Assembly (NCBI GenBank): GCA_022702705.1
Contig: CM040430.1
Span: 17,865,310 to 17,929,309 of the forward strand
Source: Papilionanthe hookeriana x Papilionanthe teres
Lineage: Eukaryota; Streptophyta; Magnoliopsida; Asparagales; Orchidaceae
Reading direction: 5' to 3'
DNA length: 64,000 nt
The position numbers and the translations under genes are program-made. Positions 31,583-44,380 of this stretch are shown in pieces. Below the pieces are notes generated by a model. The model had not been told where the DNA came from, did no database searches, and worked only from the letters and a program-made list of their open reading frames with translations. The number at the start of each line of letters is the position of its first letter. Positions within the stretch are counted from its first letter, which is position 1.

Positions 31583-33327
31583 TGATCCCCGAATATTCAT
31601 GCTTACGATTTAGATAGGAATTTTATGATTTATAATATGGGATACTACGCAAGTATACGTATCGTTTATCAAGTAATATAGGACTTTCTGGTTAAGCTTC
31701 AAGATATCGAACCCACAGGGAAGTGTCTAAAACTTTAAAGAAATAAGAAAAATAACTTTTTACTTTTTTAATTGATTTTTGTAAGTATTTTTTAAGGTAT
31801 TAATTTCGAAAAGTTGTTTTTGATATTTTTAATAAAAAGTTAAGCAAGAAATAAAATTATCAATACTCTAAACATGATATAAAAGTTATAAGAATCAAAT
31901 ATTTTTTTCCTTCTTCAATGAATCAGTAATAATTATGAATATTTATATTGTGGAAGTATTTAAATGTATTGTGCCAAATATGAGCAATTATTTTTTTTAC
32001 CCTTACTTGGTTCTATAAAGAAAATTGGTTAATTTGAAATTTTGAAATTTTGTAGATGGGTTAGGTTGGGAAGACCAGCTCTCACTCTAGAGTTCCCTCT
32101 ATTCTCTCTACCTGGGAGCTAACATCTCATAACAAAATTTAAAATAACAAATCAAATTAGAGGGCTTTATCCTGTCACTCTAAAGTCCTCTAATTTTACT
32201 CCCTAATAAAACTTATCTCCCTATATATTTGCATTCAATCATATGGACTATAATTCTCACCCATATAATTGCATGTAATTTTTTCCAATTGTTGTTTGAG
32301 ACAATACCGCATTGGATCTTACATAATCTCACAACAAATTTTAACATCTTAATTGGCCACATCAAGAAGTAAATTAAGTTCAAGGAATTGAATCATCACA
32401 ATTTATTCCAACATTAAACACTTATACTTTCTACAACATATTTCCATAATTTAATTATTTCATCATCTAAGAAAGAAAAATATAAAGTAAACTACTCAGA
32501 TTTCATGAAGAAAACACAAACACAACTTGATTTGAAAGCATAAACCATAATAAAAACACAACGATCTTACTTAAAAATAAAGTGTAAAAACAAAGATAAA
32601 TATTTATCCGAAAATCCTCTCTACAAGACTCTGGAAGTTCCTTTGGAATTTTGCTTTCCACAATACAACTCTACAGAGGTTGGTGCCAAACTCTGATGAC
32701 TCTAATAAAAACTTTAAACTTCAATAAAAACTAGATATAAAGATGAAAGAAAATTGGTGAGAAGAAGGCTTCACACCAACCCTTTTTCCTTTCTTACTCT
32801 CTACTCTTTACTAACAACTATAGAACTAAACTAAGAAACTCCAAAATCTCTAACACTTTCAACACACTAATAATAATAACTCCAACACACACACTTGCAA
32901 ATTATGAGGCTTCATTTTTATAATGTTTCAAAAGGTGCCTTGGTGTCTCTTCAAATCATGTCCAGATTCAATGTATCTACCAAAAGATGCATCCCTTCAA
33001 TCACATTTGCCGCCCAAAGGAAGTTAAGGAAGTCACCACCAAAAGTTGCTTCAAATACCCCTTGAAAATGGCGCCAAATTTGATTAAAGTTCGATTTTTA
33101 ACTGTGGCGCTTAAGAGCAGACACTTTGGCGCTTAGGCGCCAGAGACCAAATTTCTTAAACTTCATAATTTTGCTCCAAATTTGATCCTCTTTCGCTCTT
33201 TTCATCATAATTAATCATTTTCATCATACCTACAAGAAAAACACAAAATACCTTCCATTAAAGTGCAATATCATTAAAAATAGATATAAAAATGTGCATA
33301 AAAATACTATATATTTTAGGTGTATCA
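31583..33327. mobile_element. Solo LTR (1745 bp) with 5-bp target duplication GGGGC
   Basis: The sequence begins TGATCCCCGAATATTC and ends AGGTGTATCA, giving TGAT/ATCA short inverted ends. It is flanked on both sides by GGGGC (31578-31582 and 33328-33332). Near its left end it has ACGCAAGTATACGTATCG followed by TCGAACCCACAGGGA, text I associate with long LTRs of plant gypsy elements. No coding sequence is inside. This is what recombination between two LTRs of a large gypsy element leaves. It splits the interior of element E, so it is younger. Confidence 0.82.
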
Positions 33328-33959
33328 GGGGCCAACTGCCAGAGGACCCAGAACGACTCTCTACTCTTCTTCTGCCTGAATCTCTGAAGGTAAAAGACCC
33401 AAAGCTGACTCTCAGCCTTGTACCTCCCTTAAATATTGATGAATGGGAGAAAAAGCATTTTGATCGGCCTGATAGTCATCCAGAGGATCATTTCCCTATA
33501 TGTGATGCTTTTTTATTGGGAAACTGACCTCCGCCACCAGAGAAAAATCATTGCAGGGTGAGTTTATTGTTCGAATTGGAAGATCTTACTTCCACTACAG
33601 GGTTAAGGGCCTTTAAATCATACATGGTGCATATTCTGATCTATTCATTCCTATAGCTCGCCCTTGCCCTCTTCTTCATGTTCTAGAAAAGACAAGCTCA
33701 GGCTTCCTCAACAACGGACTCAAAGAGTTTCCTACCCTCCATGCTCTGCGTCGATGAAGTTATGGAAGAAAAATTTAAAGGAAAAACCAAAAGATAAGTA
33801 CTCACACCACATATATTTCATTTTTTTTTTGACACAAAAATCAACAAGTAGTCATGAATACCACAAACCTGGTTCAAAAATTAGATTTTTTTGACATTAT
33901 CGCAACAATCACAATCAAGGAGCAAAAGAATCAGGAAATTTTAATATCTACATAAAAAA

Positions 33960-34561
33960 TGTGTCAGCATGAATCACAAATACATCGCGGGATGATAGAA
34001 GTGATGATGTAGCCTTTCTGGACCTACCAAGGATTGTCCAGGACCACAAACTCAGTCGTTAAACACCCAACTTATCAGAAAGAAAATATAGCTTGGACAA
34101 ATAAAGGGTAAATCATCCCTTAAGAAATTTCTCTACCAAATCTAGTTGAACGAACCAGGCTCCATCCAACCTAGATATGCCAAGGATGTGAAAAAGCATC
34201 CTCCAATTTTGTAGTGGCTGACGCGAACCCTCAATGAGTAGTCGCTCAGACAGACGTCTGACCTCACTACTGCCCCGCTTAATAATTGCCCGCCTGACAC
34301 AACGGCTGCCCCACCACTTCCAAGGAACCCAATAGAAATATATATAATCAGTTTAAAATAACCCTGCCATATCTATGAATATTAGAGGTACAATATGTAA
34401 TTGTATATCGACCCATCCCTATAAATAGATAGTCCCTTTCATGAATAAGGGTTATGCAACCTTACGGTTCAACACTGTGCTGTCTCTCTTACACACACTC
34501 TCTTTCAATCTCAAGTGCTCAATTCCTTGGGTGTGTTCCCCAGACATATCTGGATTCAACA
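33960..34561 (+). repeat. Element E right LTR
   Basis: It starts TGTGTCAGCATGAATC and ends GGATTCAACA (602 bp). It contains CCCTATAAATAGATAGTCCC near 34410 and then pyrimidine-rich CTCTCTTACACACACTCTC, the usual layout of promoter then leader. It aligns with 27861-28317 over its first ~460 bp. Confidence 0.82.
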
Positions 34562-35534
34562 GTGTGCATAATGAAATAAGTATTTCATAAAAATAATGTA
34601 ACCACAAACCATCATGATTTGGTGGTTAGAGCTTTATCATTCAATTAAAAAAATTCTTAGAAAAGAATATAGGTTGATTATCGCAAGATATATCATTTAC
34701 TCACCAAGATTTGTCTTGATAAATATCGTCTTCTGGTCATCGCTATCATCGTATTTCTCATTCTTTAGCATGAGTTTTGCTCTATTCTTTAAAACAGTAG
34801 CATTCAAAAGAGTCAGCTCCAACCACCATTGTGTATTGAGAATTGGAACGAATTAGTTTGAAGTAGCAAAATGAATTATTAAACCTTTTATATGCTTGAG
34901 ATAGGGTTGTAAATTTAGCTCAGAGATTATTAATCGCTCAACAATTTATTCAAATTTGAGCTTGGATCGAAATAAATGAGCCAAACTATGAGCCACAACT
35001 TTAGATCGAATTACTTCCTAGGTGATTTCGAACCTTATACATATCTACTCGAACTGGCTTGAGAATAGATCAAAATTTTCTTATTTATGTAAGTTATTTA
35101 TAATACTGAATCAAATCAAATATAACAAGCTACTAATTGATTTTGAGCTGAAACGAATCCAACTGACTCAATTGAAGCCATTTTGTTCCAATTTTGAGCC
35201 AACTTTTTTCAATTTTGAGTTAGATTGAGCTCGATTCAATCATAATAAGCAAAGAGTCAACTTTGATTCAAATCAATTCATTCGAGCCGATTTTGTGTTA
35301 GACCTAGATTTGCTCAAAATTGGCTCGTTAATAGCCCTAGCTAAAGAGACAAGGGACACTTTAATAAGCTTTAGAGCTTCAATACAGAGCTAAAGAAGCT
35401 CCACAACAGTAATGCATCTTGAAAAGATAATGAAGGTGTGGATAGCAGGTGGTAAAACCAGTTTAAAAAATGTTAATAAACTTTTTTTTTTAATTTTTAA
35501 TATCATTCTCAAATTTAGATGAAAAAATTTGAGA
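34562..35534. other. AT-rich DNA without a gene
   Basis: No coding domain. From 34900 to 35340 the text repeats phrases such as GAGCTTGGATCGA, TTCGAGCC and AATTTTGAGC, a dispersed non-coding style also seen at 2560-3400. One short plus frame (34614-34856) shows no domain. Confidence 0.45.
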
Positions 35535-35564
35535 TACAAAAACAACAACAAAACCTTTGTCCTG

Positions 35565-37169
35565 CTAAGTGGGGTCGGCTACATGAATCATTTTTCTTCG
35601 TTGCATCCTATTTAGCGTCATAGTTTCATTTAATTTTAATAAATTAAGATCATTTTTTAGACAATATGCCCAAGTTTTCCTAGGTTTACCTCTGCCTTTC
35701 TTAACATAAGTCGAATATAAAACATCTACTCTCCTAATCGGATCATCAGATTGTCGACGTTTAATTTGACAAAACCATCTAAGACTCCTCTCTCTGATTT
35801 TGTCCGTCACTCGAGCCACACCAACCTTATCACAAATATATTCATTTTGCATTTTTCTCCAAGTGTAAAGCCATTCATCCACCTAATCATTCTCATCTCA
35901 GCAACACTTAACTTAGTTTTATGCTTCTCTTTTATAGGTCAACATTCAACACCATAGAGCATTATAGGTCTCACAACCACCTTATAATTTTTTTCTTTCA
36001 GTTTAAGCAATACCCTTCTATCACACAATAGGCCTGAAGCATTCCTCCACTTCAACCAACCAACTTGAATAACATCCCCATCTATATCACCATCACTTTG
36101 AAAAATTGACCTGAGATATCTAAATCGTTCGCAACATTTAATAATTTGATCACCCAAAGTTACACTTCTGTCACTGTAACTACTACTACAAAAGTTACAT
36201 TTCATGTAATAGTTTAAGTTATACTCAAACAAAGGCCTTTAGACTCTAATGATGATTTTCATAATTCAAGTTTTTTATAAGCTTTTACTCTCGCATTATC
36301 CACGAGAAGGATATCATCATCAAAAAGCATACACCAAGGTACATCCCTCTATAAATGTCCAGTAAGACCATCCATAACTAAAGCAAAAAAGATACAGGCT
36401 TAAAGCTGATCCCTTATGTAATCTAACATAAATAGGAAAATATTTGGTCAATCCTCCTTCTGTTCAAACACAAGTAATAGCTCATATCTTTAATGACTTG
36501 AATATAAGTCATATCAGCACCACTCTTCTCAAGAACTCTCTAAACGATATCTCTTGGAACCTTATCGTATGCCTTTTTCTAAATCAATAAAAATCATATG
36601 TCAATCCTCCTTATTATTTGAACTTTTCTATCAAACCTCTCAATAATGTATAGCTTCCATATTAGACCTATCAGTCATAAATCCAAATTGATTATGAGAA
36701 ATCTTTGTAACATGTCATAACCTATGTTTAATTTCCCTCTCCCATAATTTTAAGGAATGACACATCAACCTAATTCATTTATAATTTGCATACTATTCTT
36801 AAAAATGGGGACCAAAATACTCTTCCTTTACTTCTCACACATCCTTTTAGTTTTTAAAACAATATTAAAGAGTTTAATAAGCCAAGAAACTCCCATATCT
36901 CTTAAATAATTCCACACTTAAATTGGGATATGATCAAGTCCTACAAACTTTCCACACTTTGTTTTCTTTAAAGCATAATCAACTTCCTTTTTAGTAATGC
37001 GACAGTAAAAATGAAACATTTTTATTATTATTAACGATAATAAGATCACTAAGGTCGATCTTATTTCAGAAACTTCATTAAAAAATTTATGAAAATAACT
37101 CACCCATCTATGTTTAATATCTTTTTCTAAGAAAAGTACTTTTTGATTTTTATATTTAATACACTTCAC
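35565..37169 (-). pseudogene. RTE LINE reverse transcriptase and C-terminal region
   Basis: The frame at 37169-36918 reads DIKHRWVSYFHKFFNE, then YALKKTKCGKFVGLDHIPI, as in plant RTE proteins (IKERWxxYFxxLFNE, KRMKxGKAxGPDxIP). Near 36340-36290 the minus strand gives CMLFDDDILLVDN, the catalytic FADD region with both Asp kept. At 36232-35939 it reads RFRYLRSIFQSDGDID and VGWLKWRNASGLLCDRR, and at 35882-35565 RERSLRWFCQIKRR and GRGKPRKTWAYC. Multiple stops and shifts make it inactive. Confidence 0.87.
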
Positions 37170-38095
37170 TTGAGTTAAATATTTACTTTTTGTTTCTCTT
37201 TATTTTACTAGTTTATACATATATTATTTATAATCTATTATAATGATCACTAAAAACGAAATTTTTAACATGACAGATTGTTCTCTTAGACTCCCTACGG
37301 GTCGTTTGATATTTTTTCAGCTCTCTAAGCTTTTACATTTAAACTAATTTTTATAACATAACTTCTTATATTTTATCTTTTCTTACACATTATTATTCCA
37401 CCACAAACTATTTTTACTTATAGAAATTTTTTATTTTAATTCTTCAAGTACATATTTTGTCAATTATTTAATAGTGTTTGTTACTTTATCCTACATAGCA
37501 TTTGTTCTTCATGAACATCCCGAATTTTGAAATCTTGAATTTTACTCAAAAAAATAATTTTATTTGTCTTTTAGATACCCCCATGTAATTCTACTATAAT
37601 AAATCCTAGTATTTTTTATTTTAGAACTCATCATCTTAAAATATAGAACTAATAATTGATGTTAGGTACTTAAATCCTTACTTGAAATGACTTAAAAAAA
37701 TAATTTGTGTTTTATTATATCCATTTTTATAAGTAATAATATGCTTATCTATTTTCTTGAATAAAGTATTAGTATTAATAAAATTATATGCTAAAGTGAA
37801 ATCTAATATGACTCTATATTCTTATTTAATCACTCCAAAAATGAATATTTCTGAAATCTTCTACCACTCAACCGACATGTCCATTTAAATCTCCTCCTAT
37901 AATGTTTTTTTAAGAGGTATCATTTGTGCTAAGTCTTCTAAGTAATTTCATAATTTATCTTTAAAATATATATCTAAACTTACTTGAAGAACATAAGCAC
38001 TTATAATATTAGAAATCTTAATATCAACAATAATCTTAAGGGCTATAATTCTATCTCAAACACTATTAATTTTTACAACATTAACTTTCAAATTC

Positions 38096-38371
38096 TTATA
38101 TATAATTACACCTATACCATTTTCTAGTGTGACTCTTTCCAGAATTCCAAAGTTTAAAAGCTAAACTGTCAATCTCAGCATTTTCTCTAATCCATTTAGT
38201 TTCTTGAATACATAGGTTATTTATCTTTCTATGAATCATAATATCAACTAATTTCATTAATTTATCAATCAAAGTACCTATATTCCGAGATTCCATCATA
38301 ATATTTGCTTCGTAGACTAACTTCTTTACCTGCAACCGTCTGTAATGTTGGAATTCTTGCTTATTTGACAC
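38096..38371 (-). pseudogene. RTE LINE endonuclease, N-terminal part
   Basis: The frame reads ESRNIGTLIDKLMKLVDIMI, RKINNLCIQETKW and FKLWNSGKS. This matches the start of the LINE apurinic-type endonuclease (SWNIGTLTGKxxELVDxMxRRRxxxxCxQETKW). The catalytic Glu in QETKW is kept. The domain nicks the target DNA and primes reverse transcription. Downstream blocks are lost. Confidence 0.85.
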
Positions 38372-38400
38372 TACACTCGGGCGTCAGTGTAGCGGCCCTC

Positions 38401-39960
38401 ACACACTTTCACTATATTCAGACCATACAACGTGCCACTTTCAGGGGACGCCATTGCATTTACACAATGATCAAAATGATTCATGTCATGATTTTTTTGA
38501 CAAATTTTACGCTGATTGTCGATTGCCTAACACAACCCTCCACTTTTCACATTCGGGGCTTATAACCCGACAATGACAGTGTTAAAAAAAATCTTTTGTG
38601 TCCTCCCTTTAAAAAAATTATGTCCATTCTATATTCGGTGTCTTACATATGCGTTGTGCATGCATTTATAATTAATTTCGCTCTAAGTTCTAAAAAAAAC
38701 AATGTATTTGAAATTCATTCTAAATAAATTGTAGTTTTACCCCACTTTTATTTCTTTCAATTAAATACCAAAACTTTTAATAGTTTTGCATTTTATTTCT
38801 TTTATATTACACACAACATAATTTTATTTTTTTATATATTTAATACCTAAAATTTCACTCAAATTTTAATATTTATATAAAAAATATTATTTTTGTTAAC
38901 ATTTTAAAAATAAATACATCTTTTTATATATAATTTTATAACTCCAAAGTGTGATAAAATATAATAAAATTTAAATATTAGATATATAAATACATAAAAA
39001 ATGATGTAGAATATATGTAAAACGTTATTGACTTGGAAACAATGCGCATAGGAAATAAAGAACAATTTACCGTAATTGCCATTAGCCTATGGTTTCTGTG
39101 CCCGGTATTATCGCAATAGATTTTAGCACCTCTGGGGTGGTCGGCAGGTAATTATCCCTTTTTCTAAATTTAATTTTAAGATTAATGTAATATGATAATT
39201 AATTTTAAAGTATATAAATGTTAAAATGAATTTAATAAGGAAAACATTAATTTGATAAAAACAAAAGTCAATATTATAATCTACTTTTTTCTCTCTCTTC
39301 GTCTCAATAGTGATCCCTCTTAACAATTAATATATCTTTCTCTAAATTTCTTTGGTACTAATCACTTCATTTTAGATAATTCTCTCCTCATTCTCATCAT
39401 GATTTATTGCAACTAATATGAACTTTTGTGCTCAAATATGTATGGAAATAATTTAAAGAATTTTTAAATGTTCGTTTTAATTACTCATTTAGTATGACAT
39501 AAATAATAATAATAAAAAACATTCACAATTAAATACTACTTAGCTGTGTACTTTATTATTTAAAAAATATAATTATTAATTTATTTTTATCCTTTGTCAT
39601 ATTTTAATATGAATTCAATATCAGAGTTAATCAAAACTACAATAATGAAACAAATATTATTACAAAAGGAAAATAGGCAGTTACAACCACATGCAATTGA
39701 AAATGAAAAGTACAACAAACATGATACAAAAATGCCCACAATGGTGGATCTTCGAGTGGTGGTGGTTGTTAGTGTTAGGACTTTTAAATTTGTAAAATCC
39801 AATTTCATAACCCAAAATTCATAAAACACATAAATACCAAGATCTTTGAATTTATGATTTTCACATACCCATTAATAAGATAAATGTACATATATTCATC
39901 ATTGTATAATTCAATGTAAAGAAATCAAATTTCTCTCTCTAATCCTTATTACTTTTTGTA
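38401..39960. other. AT-rich DNA without a gene
   Basis: Mostly A and T with short open frames that lack domains. At 38390-38580 there is a slightly GC-richer patch (CACTTTCAGGGGACGCC, GGGGCTTATAACCCGACAAT) that looks like transposon-end sequence but could not be assigned. Confidence 0.4.
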
Positions 39961-40263
39961 TTTTTGATGCAGTGAAAAAATACATTTCTTTTTGGAAGAG
40001 AGCGAACGCTTCTCTTATTTATTAGAGAAAATGTAAGTGTCTATTTGGAAGAGACATAATCTATCTCTTAATTATTCATTATTAACCATCATCCATTATA
40101 GTAGTTACTAACCAATAGGATTTAGAATAATTAATTAATTAATTAAAGCGAAAAGATAAGATGTCTATTGGGAAGAGACATGACCATTTTCTGTTTAATT
40201 AATTAATTAATTAATATTAAAATAAATGACAGTGGCTCACACAAATAAAATAATGAAAAACTA
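39961..40263 (-). repeat. Copia-D 3' LTR (approximate)
   Basis: On the minus strand the polypurine-like GTCGAGTGGGAGAA ends at about 40264 and is followed by TGTTAGTTTTTCATT, the expected junction with an LTR starting TGTTAG. The far end is not fixed. Inside are two similar phrases (TCTATTGGGAAGAGACAT and TCTATTTGGAAGAGACAT) and two runs of TTAATTAATTAATTAA. Confidence 0.55.
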
Positions 40264-40492
40264 ACATTCTCCCACTCGACCCATGTAATATTTAATATTG
40301 CATAACATACTGCACAAAATGTGAGTTAAATTCCTTTTTTATATTGGTCAAATTATTAATCATCAATTAGTACGAAATTAAAATGAATCATGAGAGTTGT
40401 GTATCAATTTATCGACACAATTCTTCCATGTATCACAATATCAATCCATACTTAAAATAATGAGAAATAACATTATGGTCCCATAATGTCTG

Positions 40493-40861
40493 TTAAAGAC
40501 AAATCTTGTTAAACATCACATAATATAAGGTGCACACTAGTGATAAAAACAAGATACATAAATATCTGAAATAACAATAAACTGAGCTCAAAGTTTCAAA
40601 CATATAGAACATTAAACATAAAACTAATAAAAGGGCTTTGGTAATGTCTATTCTCATGACATATTTGTTAAATGTCTGTGGTGGCAAAATTTTCGTTAAT
40701 GGATCCGCAATCATAAGACTTTTGTTAATATGCTCAATTGATACTCTATGTTTCTGAACTTCTTTAACGACGATGTATTTTAATTCTTTAGCACCTTTGG
40801 AATACCTGTCGTTTTTAGAAAAGAAGACTGCTACAGAGTTATCACAGTAAATTTTTAGCAA
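40493..40861 (-). pseudogene. Copia-D RNase H, C-terminal part
   Basis: The frame reads LKIYCDNSVAVFFSKNDRYS, then KELKYIVVKEVQKHRVSIEH and DPLTKILPPQTF. This corresponds to the copia RNase H blocks KIYCDNSAAVFFSKN, HIDIKYLxVKE and ADPLTKGLPPxxF. The catalytic Asp in YCDN is present. A 30-residue hydrophobic tail after the usual end is read-through into LTR-adjacent sequence. Confidence 0.88.
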
Positions 40862-41314
40862 CTAGGCAATACTGTCAACAATTCTAAGTCCTGAAATAAA
40901 ATTCCACAGCCATAAGCCCTGAAATGTAGCTTCGAAGCATGCCACAAATTCAGCTTCCATAGTGGATGCAACAATGATGTCTGCTTCGCACTTTTTTTAT
41001 GAGATTGATCCTTTAGTCAAATATAACAGATAGCCAAATATCTTATCACTTCAAGTTCATTAGATCTTCTATAGATGAGCATGTGGTCATTTGTTCCTCA
41101 TAGATACCTCAAAACTTTCCTTACAACTTTTCGATTATCTCTTCCTAGATTACTTAGATACCTACCAGCATCCCAATAATAAACCTAATGTCTGGTCTGT
41201 TACAAGTCTAAGCATACATTAAACTTTGAACAACAGGTGCATAAAGAATTTATTCCATTATTTACGTTCCTAAACATTCTTTGGACACTGCTTAAGGCTG
41301 AATTTATCTCTTTT

Positions 41315-42228
41315 CTAAATTTGAGCAACACTTGAAGAGCACCCTTCCATATTGAATCTCTTAAGAACTCTATCGATATATACTTTCTGAGACAGTCCTA
41401 ACAATTTTTGTGATCTCTCACAAAATATTTCAATTCCAATCACATAGGATGCCTCACCCATATCTTTCATTTCAAAGTTCTTAGAGAGAAAATTCTTGGT
41501 TTCATACAATAAGCCAAAATTATTAGTAGACAACAAGATATCATTAACATACAAAATAAGAGATATGATTTTGCTCCCATCAACCTTCAGATATATACTT
41601 CGATCAAAAGTATTTTCTTTAAATCTAAAGAAAGTGATGGTATTATTGAACTTAAGGTACCATTATCGGGAGGCTTGCTTAAGTTCGTATATTGATTTTT
41701 TAAGTTTACACACCATGTGTTCCTTTCCTTCAACTGAAAATCCTTGATGTTGACTCATGTAGACCTCTTCATCTAAATTCTCATTCAGAAAGGCAGTTTT
41801 TACATCCATTTGGTGTAACTCCAAATCATAATGAGCTACTAAAGTCATGATAATTCTAAATGAATCTTTCTTATAAACTAGAGGAAATGTTTCTTTATAG
41901 TTGATGCCATCTTTCTGAGTGAAACCTTTGTCAACAAGTTTGGTTTTATATCATTCGATATTGTCATTCGAGTCACGCTTATTCTTAAAGACCCATTTAC
42001 ACCCGACTCTTTTAAACCTTCAAGCAATTCAATGACATCACAGGCTTTGTTGTGATCCATTGATTTTAACTCATATTTCATTACATCTAACCATTTAGAA
42101 GAGTTTGTAATTTTTATGGCTTCTAAAAAATGAAACTGGATCTTCATTGACTTCCAAGTCAGAATCAGACTCTTGTAGATAAGCTGCATAATCATCAGAA
42201 GTGGTAACCCATCTTTTTCATGAGACAT
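41315..42228 (-). pseudogene. Copia-D reverse transcriptase with YVND active site
   Basis: Blocks in order are EAIKITNSSKWLDVMKYELK, HYDLELHQMDVKTAFLN, CKLKKSIYELKQASR, and YVNDILLSTNN with FEMKDMGEASYVIGIEI. They follow copia RT closely (HYDLELHQMDVKTAFLNG, LKKSIYGLKQASR, YVDDILLAxN, FEMKDLGxASYVLGIEI). The catalytic YVDD is YVND, a GAT to AAT change. Frames are broken between 41663 and 41554 and upstream of 41848. Confidence 0.9.
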
Positions 42229-43867
42229 TCTAAGTACTACTTCATGTGGTTCATCTAATGTAGGTTCATTAATTATAGTTTGATTATGGGTTTACCCATA
42301 AACTTTTAAGAGCTTGATGGTGAATTAGGTTTGATTTAATATGATTTGAAAAAGATTTGAGAAGAAAATATAAGTAATAATAAAAAGTCTCAAAACACTA
42401 CAAGCTCAAGCTCAATTGAGGGGCAAGAGAGTAAAATTTTCTAATAGACAAACATAACCCTAGGTGCTTACTTATATAATTCTTAACAGAACATTCAAAG
42501 GGTGACCATTATTCTTTCTCATGGGCTAATTAGGACATCAAGACCACAGGAAACACATTTAAAATGTAAGAGACTCATAATATAATTAGGTTGATCGACT
42601 CACAACTTAATAGAGCCGAACGAACTTAAAATGGTCCATTAGATTCTAAAGTTGTTCAGGGTCACTCCCTGAACACTTTTCAAGATTTTGGACATTTAAT
42701 AAGACATTTGGGCTTATTAAAATTTGATGAGGAAAATCATCCTTAAAACATAAAGACCCACCATGGTATGATTCAAGCTCCGATAAATCAAAATAAAAAT
42801 TATCCTATCACAACTCAACCTACATTAATACCCAATCCTTGAATAAAGTGTACAAACCCTCACAACAACTGAGGATATTTAAAGTGGCCATATACGGATC
42901 ATCGAGGATGGTGTAAGTTGGAGGTTTTGGTGGCAAGAACGATGATGAAGTATAGCGGATCCTAACTCAAGGAATACGAAAGGGTCGAGGATTAGTATTA
43001 GTTCTCTCTAACAATTAGTAAAGAGTCGCCCTGACTCTCAGGGGTTGCTGTTGGTCCCAAGTCTGATAATGTGACAGACTCATGAATTGCCCAATTTACA
43101 AAAATGCATGAATTATAACACAACTTCTTTTCTAGATGAAAATCAAATTTCACTTGATAAAATGAAAATTTTAAACTATTTTTATGCCTGTAAAATTAAG
43201 AATTTTTTAAAGTTATTTTTGGCCAGTTCATAAGTCAGTCACATTGGTCGGACTGTGGATTACCCTCCCCTGATTGCCTAGCTGGTGACCTTTTACCCTA
43301 TGTTGGGTCTACCATACATGCTTACAGTTTCCTACGAATGTCCCTCGAGAATTGTTAAGGTTTCAGTCATGATTTTGAGCTTCCCCTTTACCAAAAATTC
43401 TTACACCTAACCCTGATCTTTTGTTTGTGCCACCTAACTCGTTCTACATGCTTGTGTTTCTTTTCTCGTGTTTTGTTTCAATTTTTGCATATGCGAGCTA
43501 CATTTATAAGACTAACCCTTTAGCAGTGGAAACAGAGGCGACAAGTACACAGTCTGCGCTTCCTTTTTACTAACATGTTTTATTTTAACATATTTGCAAT
43601 GACCCCTAAGGTAGAGAAGGAAAGGTCGTATGTTTAGGAGGAACACTACACCAGACCCTGGGACTCAACAACAATCATATCTACAAATATAAACCTTTAA
43701 CCCAAGACCATCACTGTAAGAAGCCTGAGGCTAGCTACCCGTGAAGCAGAAAAAGGATGAAAGCATATTTGAAGATGGCTTCAGACGACAACTGACACTA
43801 AACAATGAAGTAGATCTACTTCAGCTAAACTTTCTTTAGTTTTAAATAGCATAAACCTATAAAAATT

Positions 43868-44053
43868 CAAGGTTGTTCGTTTATCACGACATAAATCTTC
43901 ACTCTATTCCTTTGGCTTTTTGTATAATCATGTTGTGCAGTATAAGCCCTAACTCTTTTAGGATTCCAAGGTTGTTCATTTGGTACGACATAAATCCTCC
44001 CATCTTCCTACATCTTTTGCACGATAAGATATTGTGCAAGTGTAAGTCCTAAA
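43868..44053 (+). repeat. ~100-bp imperfect tandem duplication
   Basis: AAGGTTGTTCGTTTATCACG at 43868 and AAGGTTGTTCATTTGGTACG at 43970 start two similar segments, each followed by ACATAAATC and later by TTGTGCAGTATAAGCCCTAA or TTGTGCAAGTGTAAGTCCTA. Confidence 0.75.
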
Positions 44054-44283
44054 TTTTAAATGATGGGCAAGAGTAAACATTAAATGAATATCACTTCTAA
44101 ATTGTAAAGCCAAACAGTAGGATAGTTTGGGAAAATCATTGAAGTTTTGTTCATAATTTGTGACATACCTACCTCTCGTTCCTTTGACTCCTAAAAAAAC
44201 TATTCCTATTTATTCCTTCCCCACTTGAATTTTCTATAAGAAAACTTGGAAACTAAACTTTTAATTCTTGAAGATAAAAACTC

Positions 44284-44380
44284 GAGACATTTCTTAGGTG
44301 GTTTTAATTGCCTAAGATGTAATTAAATATAGGAGCTTGCCTCTATAAGGAACTAAGAACCCAAGTAAAATAAACCCTGT
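44284..44380 (+). repeat. Dispersed ~100-bp segment shared with 62280-62360
   Basis: Both places read in order TTCTTAG, AATTGxCTAAGATxTAATTA, TATAGGAxCTTGC, TATAAGGA or ATAGGAG, AAGAACxC. In the second location this lies close to the right end of the giant LTR-like insert, so this copy is probably an LTR piece of a related element. Confidence 0.7.

Larger units (their letters stand above)
27861..34561. mobile_element. Element E: non-autonomous or decayed LTR retrotransposon
   Basis: Two long terminal copies, 27861-28317 (incomplete) and 33960-34561, share many blocks: TGTGTYAGYATGAATC at the start, TCCAGGACCACA, AAATCATCCCTT, AGGCTCCATCCA, CAGACGxCxGACCTCACTAC and CCTATAAATAG. The interior has a 48-bp tandem array, an AAT microsatellite, coding remnants with coiled-coil character on the minus strand, and a 1.75-kb solo LTR. 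I found no reverse transcriptase or integrase. The plus orientation is suggested by the TATAAATAG block in the LTRs, while the coding remnants read the other way, so the true orientation is uncertain. The left LTR loses its last ~140 bp where the tandem array begins. Confidence 0.75.
35535..38400 (-). mobile_element. RTE-type LINE, near full length but decayed
   Basis: On the minus strand the order is apurinic-like endonuclease (38371-38096), reverse transcriptase (about 37170-35940) and the C-terminal region ending RRKMIHVADPT (35882-35565). After these come the conserved 3' tail (GATTCATGTAGCCGACCCCA on the minus strand) and GTT-type repeats (plus ACAACAACA at 35540-35556). This is the same family as the short fragment at 677-854. 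The central part (37200-38090) is very AT-rich and unreadable. No target duplication was identified, and the 5' boundary is set only by the endonuclease start. Confidence 0.85.
40264..42250 (-). mobile_element. Copia-D: 3' half of a copia retrotransposon
   Basis: The minus strand runs from the end of integrase and start of RT (42228) through RT (41848-41315) and RNase H (40861-40493) to a polypurine tract and LTR start at 40264. Gag and integrase core are missing, so the element is 5'-truncated near 42250. Sequence quality is better than in Copia-A and Copia-C. Individual frames stay open for 60-120 codons. Confidence 0.88.
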
